A DNA stretch of 64,000 nucleotides from Chrysogorgia sp. JL179-B06 (taxonomy: Eukaryota; Cnidaria; Anthozoa; Scleralcyonacea; Chrysogorgiidae): assembly GCA_035772405.1 (NCBI GenBank), contig JAYKKM010000118.1, positions 273,501 through 337,500 on the forward strand, written 5' to 3'. The notes under the pieces were generated by a model that was not told the DNA's origin, did not search any database, and saw only the letters and a list, made by a program, of their open reading frames with translations. A program made the position numbers and the translations under genes. How positions within the stretch are numbered: the first letter of the stretch is position 1; each line of letters starts with the position of its first letter. This document shows, in pieces, positions 1 through 60,572 of this stretch.

Positions 1-536
1 CCCCGTAATGGAGCGATAAGCTCTGTGGGGTATCCCTGCTACTCAATGTGGCAAAGCTTGTAAATAAATTTTTAAAAAATAAGACAATTTTGTGAAACTT
101 TGAAAACACAAATGAAATTAAACGTTGATTTTACTTAGTTCCATGTGATTACCTATACAAAGTGACAAAACATTGTACCAAAAACTCTCATTATCATCAA
201 TAATGTTATTTGGAGACTTGGCTTTTAGCCAGGAGGCCCGTCCAGCCGTCCCATGGACAGCCACTTTTGAAAAATCAGATTTTTGGACTGCAGCGATCAG
301 CAGCAAGCTTAACCTTTATTTAACTACAGATAGCTAATACAGCTTTATATGATTAGACATGATACTGTTACCTATTTCAGCTCAACTAGAGAAAACTAGA
401 TAGATAATTATTAAGTGCAGATCTACGAAGTTTCCACATAACCAGCAACTAACACAACCACACAGAGGGTGAGTGGGTACATTTTCTGCTTCTTTTGTAC
501 CTCAGCCAGCAGAAAACTCCTCAAACAACAACTTAC
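1..536. other. Left edge, intron of the NEDD4-like gene, nothing firm
   Basis: The next NEDD4-like exon was not found here. A minus-strand AG near 293 followed by an open stretch was examined, but the phase-0 reading hits a stop after about 20 codons. No repeat structure is obvious. Confidence 0.4.
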
Positions 537-3500
537 AGGTTTCCCCCTTTCTTGATTGTTAGCTGCTGTTTATTTTAGCTATTACAGTATGGAGGTTTTG
601 TTACTAATTTTTGTCAAGAACATGCAGACATGACAATTGATTGCAAGATCGATTTAACATGTACATGTATATGATGTAACACAAAGTAGCAAAAACGTTG
701 TTTAATGGTACCACTGTTCAATATGTTTGATAAGCTCACTTGTTCATGGCCACTCCCATAAAAAATTTTGATGGCCAGTTTTGCAATCCTGGCTAAAAGT
801 CTGTTTGGAGATATACTTACAGGTTTCATCTTGCCTAAAATATAACACCAACTTAAGGGACCCTTTAACTCTTGAACGAGAACTAGATGTAAAAAGTGAA
901 ATAAATCATACTGTATGAATTGACAGGCATTATTGTTTATATTGAAATTATTGAATATAAAGTAAATGGTTTGAACCTAGGAGTATAATTAGAAGTGTGC
1001 AGAAGTTGATCATCCAGGTTGTTGTAGTAGTAGAAAAAATATACGAGCCGATATCAGGTTTAAACATAATGATATAAAACAAGCGTTCACTGATATAAGT
1101 TTTTATTGGTACGAGCTTTCGGCTGTCAGACTACAGCCTTCAACGGGTTAAGAAAAATATGGAAATCTACACCTGTATATATACAAGCAGAAAAATATTA
1201 AAGGGAATGACAGGATGTGACATAAATAATGTGTTATTGTTTCTTTAATATAATAGCATATTGTCCTGGAAGAGGCTTCGAGTTGTTGTCGGCTTCTTTC
1301 GTTAATCCGGTATGCCAAGATTCTAAAGTCTTACGTGTTCGATAATTGCCTCTATCAATAATCCGTCCGTTTTCGAAATCAATGACATGATCGTTATTCC
1401 AAGCGTGGTTCGCAATATTTGATCCCTTTTGTCCCAATTTTACATTTCTTATATGCTCCTTCTTTCGAGTTCGAAAACATCTTCCTGTCTCACCAATGTA
1501 ACTCCATTCACATTCTTTACATGGTATTTTGTAAACGACATCTAGTTGTTCCTCAAAGGGTGGTATGTATTTGGGAGAAGGGAATTCTTGTTGTAGTGTC
1601 TTTAGTGGTTTGTTAGTAACCCTAATGTCATATTTACGTAAATGTCGCGTCAAAGTCTCAGATGTAAGGAAGAACTGCGTGAGGTTGTGTTGTTTTTCCG
1701 ATTCAACTAAATTAAAAAACGTGCCCACTAATTCTTCTGGAGATGGTGTCATATCATGCGTTAGTTTGTGCGTTATGTCTGTAATAAATCTATGTAGGTA
1801 ACCGTAATTGCTCGTAAGGCATTAGTAACATGATCTAATTCGTGTGCTTTTCCGTTAGTAGTGTTAGGGAGATTAAAAGATCGGTGTATAAGTGTTCGAG
1901 CAGTGCTAGCTTTGTGTTTTTTGTCATGGTGAGAATAGAAATCTAGATAACGATCTGTATGTGTAGGTTTCCTGTAAACGTTGATAGTAATTGTCCCGTT
2001 ATGTCGTGAAAGTTCTGTAACTAAGTAAGCAATTTTGTTGTTGTGTTCATGTTTTACCAGTAAATGAAATGTGTAGGTCAATCGAGTTGAGAGTTTGGTG
2101 GAATATTGTGGTGAGTGCGTTTTTCTTTAAGATAGCGAGACTGTCGTCAACATAGCGTTTCCAAAATTTGGGTGGAATAGTAGCTTTCTCAATGGCTAAT
2201 ATTTCAACTTCTTCCATGTAGAGATTGGAGATAATAGCACTAACTGGACTGCCCATGTGTGTGCATCCACGGATGTGCATCCGTGTATTTGTTTATAAGT
2301 CGTGTCGTTATAAATAAAATAGTTATTGGATAGGACAAAGGTTAGTAGGGAAATAATGTCATCAATGTCTAGATTAGTTCTACCATGGAGAGATTTGTCA
2401 CTTTCAAGTTTCATGCGGATACAATTGCATGCCTTGTCGACTGGAACTGACGTGAATAAAGAAACGACATCAAAAGATATCATTAATTCATCATCTTCAA
2501 TGGTGGTGTCAGAAATATCATTAACAAATTGAAACGAATTAGCAATTGAATAACCATTTCGGTTTTGCAGTGGTGACAATAGGTCTGCTAAAAACTTTGA
2601 AGTGTTATAAAGTGCGGACATCATTCCCTTTAATATTTTTCTGCTTGTATATATATAGGTGTAGATTTCCATATTTTTCTTAACCCGTTGACAGCCGAAA
2701 GCTCGTACCAATAAAAACTTATATCAGTGAACGCTTGTTTTATATCATTATGTTGAAGTAGTCTTGAGAAAGTCAAGTACATGTGCTAAGTCAAGTACAT
2801 GTAAAGCTGAATGATGATGTAATGAACCAACCTGACAAATATGCTTTTAAAGCATGTTTGTCAGGTTGGTTCATTACATCATCATTTGTTTGTGTCACTC
2901 ACAGTAATTATGACACAAACAAACAATCACATAATGAACCAGATATACTGTATATAGGTAAACCTGACAAACACACTTCACTTGACTCTGAAGATGACCG
3001 CCGCTGAGGCCGTTGAAACATCAGTCACCAACAATATAGTCTTTCTCAAGACTACAACAACCTGGGCGATCAACTTCACACTTCTAGTTCTATATTGAAT
3101 ATAATACATTTAAACAGATAAATCACCATCATTATACAGTACTTATCATTATAAAGTAGTTATCATCATTTACCATCATCATGAGTCATCGTTCATACAC
3201 TTATCATTGTTTAATATCATTACTATTACTGTACACCACAATCAATATTACAGACTTATAAATTAGGTATAAAATCATATAGGTTATACCTTCTTGGATT
3301 TAAGTTATATTCCTTTGGTATGATATCCATATTTTCCTGTATGGTCTAAAATATATATACAGTCATGGTTTTTTGGGTTAAACATGGAATACAGTACATT
3401 ATGTACTGTATTATATTAATAAAAAAGTTTTTCTTTCTCCTTTTTACACATATGATTTTTGGGGGTGGAGTGGGCGCCTTTAGCCGTTATAAAACTTCAA

Positions 3501-6500
3501 CGTTGGGAAAGGGTAGAGGGAACCCACTTGCCTTGGTTGGCATGAATGATAAAAACACTTGGTTTCCTGGTCTGTAAATACTGTGGGCTATTTCTATTTT
3601 TTTGTCAACAATTCTAAGTTGAAATATACTGAAGAGAGTGGCAAATTGAAACACATAAACATTAAACATGAACAGAAACATACTGGTATATTGCTGAGGG
3701 GCATATCCACCTGACCAAGAAAGTCATCTCTTGTCTATCAAGATAAAAATATGAAGAGGAAGGAAGAGGAGAGTAAGGGAGAGAAAGAAAGGACAGATTA
3801 GAGAGGTTGCATTTAATCAAGATCAAGTGATGATGGACTAGAGAAAGTTGTCAAGGTAAAGAAAGTTATTATATTGTTTCTCTAACTGACATTAAAAACT
3901 GGCAAAAAGTGCAGTCTTCTGGGGGTATAATAAGTGCCCCAGAGAAACTGGAGAAGTGAAAATTCAATCAAAGTACATGAGCAAATTAATATTATAACAA
4001 CATATAACAACATTACCAGTCTATTCTCATCAAAAACTTCAAATAAGAGCTTGTGGTTAGCTTGGTTCACCTAAGCACAGATGTTATTTAGTACAATACA
4101 TCAAATATAAATAGATTACCTGTATATATAATACATGTATCTACATATTATAATTATATTAAAATATTATAATTTACCGGTATATTAAAATTTTATAATT
4201 AATATAAAAATATTAAAATTTATAATTATAAATTATTATAATTATTATAATAATAATATTAAAATATATATAATAATTTCCCAGTGATAGGCTTTAACGT
4301 AACTTTAAAAGTTACTGTCCATGACCCAACATTTCAACACTTCAATCTAGTGTCGTCATCATGGGTGATCGTTGTAAAGTTAGGATCCCTATTTATACCC
4401 TCATAGAACATGAGGGTATAAATAGGGATCCTATTAATTATTATAATAAGCTCAAAATTTGGCAGCATTTATTATTTCATTTCAATGTTTTTAAGTGAAC
4501 ATATTTAAAGTAAAAGGTTTGAACCTACTGTATTTGCGAAGTTGATCGTCCAGTTTGTTGTAGTCTTGAGAAAGACTGTTGTTGGTTGTTGGTGACTGTT
4601 GTTGGTTGTTGGTGACTGTTGTTGGTAATTGTTGGTGACTGTTGTTGGTCACAAAGCAACAACCATCAAAACTTTGACAAGACAAGCACAACTTATTTGC
4701 GATTCAAATTTGGTCCGCGTTTCGCAAAAACAACTACAACACTAACTTTATTGAACGGAACAACTACAATATCAACGAGACCAACAGCAACAATACCATA
4801 CATTAAAGGTATACATCAGAGACTATAGCACATATTTTACAACCTTACAACATACATGTAGCCCACAAACCTATGACTACTTTGCGACATACAGTATACT
4901 GACTAACGTGAAAGAAAAAGAACAGCCTCATGAAAGACAGGGTGCAGTTTATAAGATCAAATGCGCCGACTGCCAGGACACTTATATTGCCGGTTTGAAA
5001 CCGGCAGAAACCTAAAAATCAGACTAGCTGAACAAATGAGCTACTAGAAATGGAGACAGGACTAATCAAATAGCTGAACACCACGTACAAACAAAACACG
5101 ATATTGACTGGGACTCGGCTGAATGTATCGCCTTGCTGAATGTATCGCCTTTAACACAAACTACAAACAGCGACTTACATTAGAAAGTTGGTATACCAAC
5201 TTGGAACATAAACCACTTAAAATATCAAAAAACTATAGTTTCAATATATCGATGTCAACTTCAAACAGCATTGATAAATAAACAATATTGGCCCACACTT
5301 ACAAACAATATTGGCCCACGCTTAATGCATGATGCGACCCCACTCACACTAATTATGACACAAACAAACGATGACGTAATGAACCAGACATATATATAGG
5401 CAAACCCTGACAAACACGCTTTACTGGACTCTGAAGATGACCGCCGCTGAGGCCATCGAAACGTCAGTGACCAACAACAGTCTTTCTCAAGACTACAACA
5501 ACCTGGACAATCAACTTCGCACATCTAATGAACATATTTATTTGGTGCTGTATTCAAAACCAACTTTTTCATCACAGTAGTGCTTTAATATCATACAGTA
5601 TAGTGTATTACCAACCATTAAAATAGCAATCTCTTATACAAGAATTGACTTACCCTTAAGTCAAATGCTTGGTTCCATGATGGAGTTAGATTCTAGAAGT
5701 AAAAAATGAGAATATTTAACAAGGACAAAGTGGAGAAACATTTAGGCTACTGTACAGTACATGTACTGTATGTATATGCCCCTCTTTAAAACAGTAACTG
5801 AGCTCACTCGCATGTATCTTAACATATTTTTGTGTATGATACACATATGATACGCTTATAATACGCGTGTTACTGTTAATAGGATGTTATACGCATATCA
5901 TACACATATCATAATTATGTGTATCATACGTGTATGACACTTGTATGATATGCGTATGATACGTGTATGATATGCGTAACTATGATACGTGTATGATACG
6001 TGTATGATACGCATATATGATACACATACATATATGATACGCGTATGATACGTGTGTATCATATCGTCTCTTCATATTTTTCCGAGGATGATTCTGAAAT
6101 ATAATCACGCATCACTCATATATTTTCGTCTATAATTTGCGTAAAAGAGAATCCCCACAGAGCTGTTAATCATTCATTAATAAGTGTTCTAATCTACTTG
6201 GAACGTTCATTTCTCCTGATAAACAAGAACCAAAACGGCTAACACTGTGTTATTCTCTTTGCCCCGTAACCGTGGAAAAAAGTTTCGGAGTAGAGTGAAC
6301 GATCATTGAAGCATCAAAGAAATCCGCAACGGATTCGTTTGAACACAACAAATTCCATTGTTTTTCTTTCGTGCTGACATCTTGAGAACTACAGTATGAT
6401 ACGCGTTTACTGACCCACAGCGTTTAGCTTATGATACGTGTATCATACTGTACATATATGATATGCGTATGGTACGCGTGTATGATACGCATATGATACA

Positions 6501-9500
6501 TGTATGATACGTGTATGATACATGTATGATACGCATATGATACACGTATTATATGCATATAATACACGTATGATACGAGTATCATGTGTTAAGAAATACG
6601 TGGGCGGTACTGTATGTCATCATGGTACAGGAGTAAAGGGGAATTGCAGTAAAGGAGTAAATTACTTTTAAATAAAAAATGTTAATAGTTTTACAGTATC
6701 TACTCTTGTACTCAAGAAATAATGGTTTCACATATTTTATGCTTCTGAATGCACTGTAATAGTTTTCTTTAAGATTTTGACATCAATGAGTGCTTGTCTT
6801 TTGTTCCTTGCACTTCAATGAAGCAAAAATTGAAAACCTGTGTTGTACATCAAGTTTGAGCCAGCAGCAAAATATACGAGAATGAAAACGTTATCTCTCA
6901 AGTACTTGTACAAGAGCAGATATCATCAAATTATTAAAATGGGACTACGATGAAAATTCACCCCCGTCTTTTAGATTTTCTTTTGCATAGAATAGTATTT
7001 AGAATATAATTCTATAATTTAGAATATAAAGTGATCATCAATGTAAAAAAACAACTAAGAAATGGTATTTTGAGCTCTGAAATCACTATTATTTAGGCCA
7101 CCATTACTAAAAACGTGTTCCAAGTGAGCCCGCAATTTCAAAAGATAATATTGATTGTGACGTCAGATTCTCAATGCTACGCCTGAATTTCAGTCGAGGT
7201 TACTTGTTTTCTTGTTTTCTTCGAGAAGTAGATGAAATATCAGCCTTTCAGACGAATAATTTGAAAAAACGACCTTGATTTACTTGAAGAATAGTCATGT
7301 GGAGTCTTTGTGATGAGAATCCAGATGACATCACTTCGTTACGCTGGTCCATGCCTTAAAATATTGGTCGGTCACGGACATTGTCCGACCCATTCACGAA
7401 ATTGTCCGACGTAGGGAGGAAACCGCTGGACATTCTGTCCGACCCAAGTGAAATTGAGGTCAGTAGTTTGTCCGACCGAACTGTAACTTTGTCAGACGAA
7501 TTTCAGAGTTTCAGTGGTAAAAGATCACGCAAAGAATAACAGTGGCGCTCCACAACATCCTCACACCATGGCTTATAGTTATCATCTGAAAGCCAATGGA
7601 GTAGAATTATAACAGCGTGCAAAGAAATTAGCAAAAACCTCTGACAAAGCGAACACTGATGTAGTGTCTCGGCTGCTACAATATTCATCAAATGGATCCA
7701 TCCAAAACTAAAACCAAGTTTGAGACAGCATATTTCGTGGTCAAGAATGAGCAACACATCCGAGCCTGCAAACTGAACTCAAAGTCATCGGACATTATCA
7801 GATATTTTGTCCGACCCAAACTCAAAGACATCGGACATTTTGTCAGACGGCTCTGCAAAAGATATTTTAAGGCCTGCACTGGTCAGGAACATGAACGATT
7901 AATGGCGGATATAACAACGCCAGATTCGGAGACAGAAAAATAATACTTGCCATCGTCGAATCGCAAAACGGTTTTGACCAAGTAATATTTAGAAGCTCTG
8001 CTTTATATATACATGTATACATAAAAATATCGATCGGTAAAAATTTGATCGTAGTACCACTTTGACATTTGTAAACATAATACTTAAGATCTTTGATTTA
8101 AATATTATTGTTTTTAGACTAAATGTACAGTTCCCAACAACCAAGTGGACATTCTGCTAAATGCAAAGGCTACCTTTTTTATTGTCGTGGTTCTCATTGT
8201 GTCAATAATTGAATCAAGGCCATGTCCACTCAATAGATGGATTTTACAATAAGGATCACTGAGAAAGATGGATAAAAGCATATATAAGTAAATATTGTAG
8301 CCAAACTGCTAACTCTGCAAACTACTGTACACATATGCAATATACTACATCTATATGGTGGCAAACATACATATGCCCATCTATATGGTGGCAAACATCA
8401 ATGTGCATCTACTGTAGCAGGAAATGGGGAAATGGAGTGAAAAATAACAATAATGGACCAGAGATACTCTTATAAAAATGTGAATACAGCAGATTGTTGT
8501 AAGCAGCTAAGTTAATTCAATCATTGTGACAAATAATGCACATGAAAACATAAAAGTGTGCAACAAACATAGCAATCTGGATCCAGTTGTACATTACCCA
8601 ACAAGTCATTATCTGGTGAATAACTCACTATTTAGCAGATAAATTATACTACATCTACATCTATACACATGTATTTTCTGCCAAATTTGAACAATATATT
8701 TGGGAATCTGAATTATATCTTCATAATAATGGTGCCATACATGTACAAGAACGATGATTGGGATGGCGGCTGCTCAACAATTGTTCACTATCCCAATTCA
8801 AACATTTTTATGGCATCCCATCAGGATACTAGCTGATTACATCTAGTATCCAAAATTCAAATCTGGTATCCTATGGATATAACAGCCACTATACTGACCA
8901 CCTAGTGCATGTTATGTAGTAGATTTACTCCACTTTTGGGATTATAACATGGACCTTGGTCCATGACCTGATTAATCACAGTGTGTAAACTTGACCTGAT
9001 TAATCACAGTGTGTAAACATACATTTATTTAACAACTTCAGATTGGTATAATCAGTTTCTAATTCAATCTGATAACTTCACATTGGTTTAATTAAGACTA
9101 ATTAGTTTCAATTAACTACTTTTAAATTTCAATAGTATTGAATTTGTATTTTAATTCAGAGAAAAATAATGGCCAATTAACTGAATCAAGAACAGAGTCA
9201 ATGTTATGATACTATAATATGAAAATACCTTTAACATCTATGTGTCTCTTCAATTTGTCGAAGACGCAAGTGTGACAGCGTATTAAAAACTGTAGTAACA
9301 ACTTACAAAATAGTTGTTTTTGACCGAGTTTGGGCTAGTCTCACATGAAATCTCGCATTTAACACAGAAAAAGCAGACCATCACCGATTTTTCTAAAATA
9401 TTGAGCTAACATAAAGAGAGTATACCCAGCGTTCTTACCTTAAACCGAAAATATCCTTTTTTGCCAGACCAATGGCCTTTATGACGTGAACCCTCAGGAT

Positions 9501-9695
9501 ACGGAGTTGTGGATTTTGGGAAGACTATTTCAAGAAAGATCAGACAAAGAAATTAAACGAGCACTATTATACATTATACAAGAGATTGTAAGAATTCATT
9601 CTAAACAATGTTGCTGTGCTATGTGATGTAACAATGCTCTTTAATACCCCATGCATCTGTGCGCCTCTCGCCACAACTCCTCCAGGATCCGCCAT
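537..9695 (-). CDS. NEDD4-like: NEDD4-family HECT E3 ubiquitin ligase, 5' part (C2 domain), partial
   Basis: Nine minus-strand exons join in phase with GT/AG borders: 9695-9648, 9524-9439, 8258-8174, 5692-5654, 4070-4017, 3734-3684, 3345-3290, 882-821 and 562-537. The product starts MADPGG at 9695 and then reads as a complete C2 domain. Visible family motifs are LRILRVHVIKAIGLAKKDIF, SDPYCKI, LLFEVFDENRL, TRDDFLGQVDMPL and SRVKGSLKL, in the order and spacing of NEDD4/NEDD4L. In that family the C2 domain binds calcium and phospholipid, WW domains bind PY motifs and the HECT domain transfers ubiquitin. No WW or HECT exon is visible here, so the gene must continue past the left edge. The last small exon (562-537) is supported by phase and splice sites only. 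Nested Penelope-like elements sit in the intron between the seventh and eighth exons. The gene is divergent from the DENND3 homologue. I am sure of the family, less sure of NEDD4 against close paralogues. Confidence 0.85.
1234..1752 (-). pseudogene. Penelope-like GIY-YIG endonuclease domain
   Basis: This 172-residue frame contains the CKECEWSYIGETGRCFRTR block, a GIY-YIG core preceded by paired cysteines, then RKKEHIRN and a HAWNNDH segment, all typical of the Penelope-like endonuclease. It is separated from the reverse transcriptase by a frame break. The domain itself looks intact from the cysteine pair to its C-terminus. Confidence 0.8.
1773..2711 (-). pseudogene. Penelope-like reverse transcriptase, broken
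   Basis: Two overlapping frames carry reverse transcriptase motif A (FDVVSLFTSVPV), motif B (GSPVSAIISNLYME) and motif C (YVDD within WKRYVDDSLAI). The frame breaks near 2270, where a short stretch containing GGATGCACA is duplicated, and again near 2070. The N-terminal fingers are absent. The protein would copy element RNA at a nicked target, but this copy cannot make a full enzyme. Confidence 0.8.
2811..2888. repeat. Perfect-looking hairpin with about 30-bp arms
   Basis: The arm AATGATGATGTAATGAACCA, continuing to about 2840, is repeated in inverse orientation up to 2888, with a short AT-rich loop. It lies in the tail of the outer Penelope-like element and duplicates, head to head, sequence found near the ends of the other copies. 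Confidence 0.75.
3093..4381. other. NEDD4-like intron/exon stretch without other genes
   Basis: It contains NEDD4-like exons at 3290-3345, 3684-3734 and 4017-4070. The remainder is AT-rich intron, including a very AT-rich run at about 4130-4280. The minus-strand frame at 3487-3681 is not supported by splicing or similarity. Confidence 0.5.
4382..4432. repeat. Perfect 23-bp inverted repeat
   Basis: AGGATCCCTATTTATACCCT (continuing CAT) is followed by a 5-base loop and its exact complement. It would form a stable hairpin or cruciform. No gene or element boundary is visible beside it. Confidence 0.85.
4509..5527 (+). mobile_element. Decayed Penelope-like element copy
   Basis: The left end (4540-4600) is the inverted form of the tail at 5460-5527, again giving inverted ends. 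Between them the plus strand keeps recognisable pieces of the C-terminus, including GAVYKIKCADCQDTYI (about 4950-4995) and LTLESWYTNLEHKPL (about 5175-5220). The left flank has a short tandem repeat of TGTTGTTGGT units. Confidence 0.7.
4905..5225 (+). pseudogene. GIY-YIG endonuclease remnant of the Penelope-like copy
   Basis: Frames here read GAVYKIKCADCQDTY, then GDRTNQIAEHHVQTKH, then LTLESWYTNLEH, interrupted by stops and small indels. A short inserted piece (ACCGGCAG-type duplication near 5000) destroys the GETGR motif. There is no intact gene. Confidence 0.7.
5826..6590. repeat. Two clusters of TATGATACGC-type short tandem repeats
   Basis: Clusters at 5826-6060 and 6391-6590 are built of roughly 10-bp units alternating TATGATACGC, TATGATACGTG and TATGATACACA. 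Many junctions form the palindromes TACGCGTA or TACGTGTA. About 330 bases of non-repetitive sequence separate them. They lie in an intron of the NEDD4-like gene. Confidence 0.75.
6600..8173. other. NEDD4-like intron with a possible hAT-derived ORF
   Basis: Motifs of the form TTGTCCGACC recur at about 7380-7500 and 7790-7860. A plus-strand frame at 7692-7943 (83 residues, with KTKFETAYFVVKNE) faintly recalls hAT-derived zinc-finger proteins, but no splice sites or full domain support it. Otherwise nothing is recognised here. Confidence 0.25.
8259..9438. other. NEDD4-like intron, no gene seen
   Basis: AT-rich intron. A 30-base unit containing GACCTGATTAATCACAGTGT is tandemly duplicated at about 8966-9022, and CTATATGGTGGCAAACAT occurs twice near 8350-8400. 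Nothing else is recognised. Confidence 0.5.
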
Positions 9696-10559
9696 TTTGT
9701 TTGTATGTTTTCTAGGTGAGTCATTGGTAACCTGGGAGCTAATCGATAGTCCATAATAATAATAATAATTAGTAAAATGGGCGGTATTTCTCTGATAAAT
9801 ACCTCAATATATACCCGAGTTTCAAATAAACCCTTGCCCTAATCATTACTTCTAGTTTTAGAAATATGCCGTTGAAATTTGTCCGATATCGGATGGGTAA
9901 AAAGAATGCGTACAGGTGCCCTAATCCTATAACCACTCCTCCATAACGGGTTTATTATTAACCTATTACATATATGAACCCCCATTGTGAGTGCGTCGAC
10001 ATATCGCATGACACAATTTTTTTTGGAATTATTTCCAAAATCTGAACTGTTTTCCCAGTAAGTAGCGAAAGTGTAAGTGAATTTGTGGAAATGCTGCGCC
10101 CTTCGAGCTTTGACATGCTGTCAAGAGTAACTGCGAGGCGTGATTTCGGGACAAACTACCATTGACATATTGTGGAAGTCAGAAGATGACAATTTGTTAC
10201 TGACAGTGATATTATATTTCCCACACAGAGATTAAGAATAAGGTGTGTGTGTTTACGTTTGGTCGACTTCTGACCAGCTTGTTCGTTTGAATTTCATCGC
10301 GAATAATAGAATATAGAAAGGGAAAAGGCTACAGCAGTATCTATTAGAAACTTAGTCTAGATTCCAGACTATAATAATTATAGATCATGATAACTATTAA
10401 TAAACTGAATGATAAAGATATGATAAAGATATGATAAAGATGGATGATAACTTAGTAAACTGTTTTTGACATGTAGGACTGCATTTATGTGTATGTTTAT
10501 AGGGGTGTTTGAAGGTACATGGAGAGTGTATTTTATTGTAAAAATCCAGTTGACAGGAT
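9696..10559. promoter_or_regulatory. Divergent promoter / 5'-UTR region between the NEDD4-like and DENND3 genes
   Basis: This stretch separates the minus-strand start codon at 9695 from the plus-strand start codon at 10560. It must hold the transcription starts of at least one of these genes, and probably both. I see no convincing TATA box or conserved element, and no coding frame or repeat. A plus-strand GT-type donor (TCTAG|GTGAGT) near 9714 could end a non-coding first exon of the DENND3 gene. The promoter role is inferred from position alone. Confidence 0.45.
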
Positions 10560-59332
<48,773 letters not shown>

Positions 59333-59432
59333 AAGATGGAGGCTTCAACTAAACTTCGAACGAATAAGACACTCGGAAATTAGAGTTTCCTTGATTTAAA
59401 ATTTTATTTTTAGGAGGTTTTTAGGATATTTT

Positions 59433-59455
59433 AATAAAAAGTGTTTGATAATAAA
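59433..59455 (+). terminator. Probable polyadenylation signals of the DENND3 gene
   Basis: AATAAA occurs at about 59433 and again at about 59450, roughly 100-120 bases after the stop codon, in an AT-rich 3'-UTR. A T-rich stretch follows. The placement is typical for an animal 3' end; actual cleavage is not shown. Confidence 0.6.
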
Positions 59456-60572
59456 CTCTGTTATATTTTTATCTCCTTGTAACCATATTCAACTTTTTAC
59501 GTACGTATACGTACGGATGGAAAAACGCAGCACTGGAAAGCAGCCTTGGTACATGTAGGAAGGTTCAATATTCTCATAAGTAAATCCACTACATAACATG
59601 CACTACGATAAGAAATCGACCCGATTAATCTCTGATCCCTCGTGTGTCCTCACCTGGACTTTTAATTGTGCCTTACGCACGTGCCTTTTTTAACATTTTA
59701 ACTATGCCTTACGCACATTCAGACCTGGACTTTTAAGCGTGCATTACGCACATTTATTATATGACTATTTTCGTTAGCGGTCCGGAACGTGAAATCCGGC
59801 AATTTGATTGGTTCCTGAATTATCAATATTTGGTCTTCCAAGATTTAAACTATGTTTAGAAGTAATGGAGCATAAGAAAACACGACAATTTCAGTTTCAA
59901 CTATATAGAACAACGACTGTTAGAACTGATGGTAGCATACGGTTTTTTTTTGGGGGGGTAGGTATATGCATATAGATCACGAAATGTATTTAGATTTATT
60001 TGTGTCTTAAAAATAAAGAGAAACATTTTATAAAAATCGTGAACCGAAAAGACTTTGTATTATTTTTGTAAAACCTCTCGAGTCAAGATGTCAAACTGTA
60101 GAGATTACGTAAATGTGAACTATCAATATCTTTGGTTCGTCGTCCAAAATTAAAAATAACATTGTAAAAATTAAAAATAACATTGCACGCGATCATTTGC
60201 GTTCGGTTTACACACGCCTGATCAGGAGGCAGACGAAGCACAATGTTTTCAGTTGGATAGGTTGCTCAACTGTAAGAGTAACGGACGAGGATCCCAAACT
60301 ATAGTACGAGTTAGTCGAAACCCGTTCACAGAAGGACCATTTTTAAACATACAAAAGTGTTGTTCTGCGTAGGAAATGTAAAAGAGTTTTTGATACCTTT
60401 TTCACGATGCTGCAGATGAGGCAGAAAGAGAAATGTTCGTAGCAGACACGTTTTTGAATAAATCATAAAATATTGGTCTCCTTTAATGAGTACTTCGCAC
60501 TAGAAACTCGCAGTAAAAAAGACCCTGACACCCACGCATATTTGTAAGAGCTATATCCTTTCATTAATATAG
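59456..60572. other. Intergenic or intronic stretch, nothing recognised
   Basis: AT-rich, with CCTTACGCAC repeated a few times at 59660-59750 and TTAAAAATAACATTG duplicated near 60150-60185. No coding exon is recognised before 60573. Confidence 0.5.

Larger units (their letters stand above)
1065..2752 (-). mobile_element. Inner Penelope-like retroelement, 5'-truncated, with inverted terminal repeats
   Basis: The minus strand encodes the palm of a reverse transcriptase followed by a GIY-YIG endonuclease, the hallmark order of Penelope-like elements. The ends are inverted: 1065-1211 matches the complement of 2621-2752 almost base for base, including a stretch ending in CATTATG. The reverse transcriptase begins right at the inner edge of the repeat, so finger motifs are missing and the copy is non-autonomous. 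Confidence 0.8.
988..3092. mobile_element. Outer Penelope-like element remnant with inverted ends
   Basis: Positions 988-1035 and 3040-3092 are imperfect inverted copies of the tail found at other Penelope-like copies in this window (GTTGATCATCCAGGTTGTTG on the left, its complement on the right). The right side also carries the GACTCTGAAGATGACCGCC block at about 2980. A second Penelope-like element (1065-2752) lies inside. The element sits in a NEDD4-like intron. Confidence 0.6.

Noticed and set aside
118..306. 62-residue minus-strand frame as a next NEDD4-like exon
   Set aside because: Neither the sequence nor the phase fits a WW domain or linker, and the phase-0 reading soon hits a stop.
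614..829. 71-residue minus-strand frame beginning MKPVSISPN
   Set aside because: It reads through the donor of the NEDD4-like exon at 821-882; the true frame in that exon is different.
7692..7943. 83-residue plus-strand frame as a host exon
   Set aside because: Not flanked by usable splice sites in either gene's phase; only a faint hAT-like resemblance, so not called as a gene.
9420..9540. Alternative minus-strand frame ending HWSGKKGYFRFK
   Set aside because: It looked coding at first, but the other frame gives an unmistakable NEDD4-type C2 start and joins its neighbours in phase.
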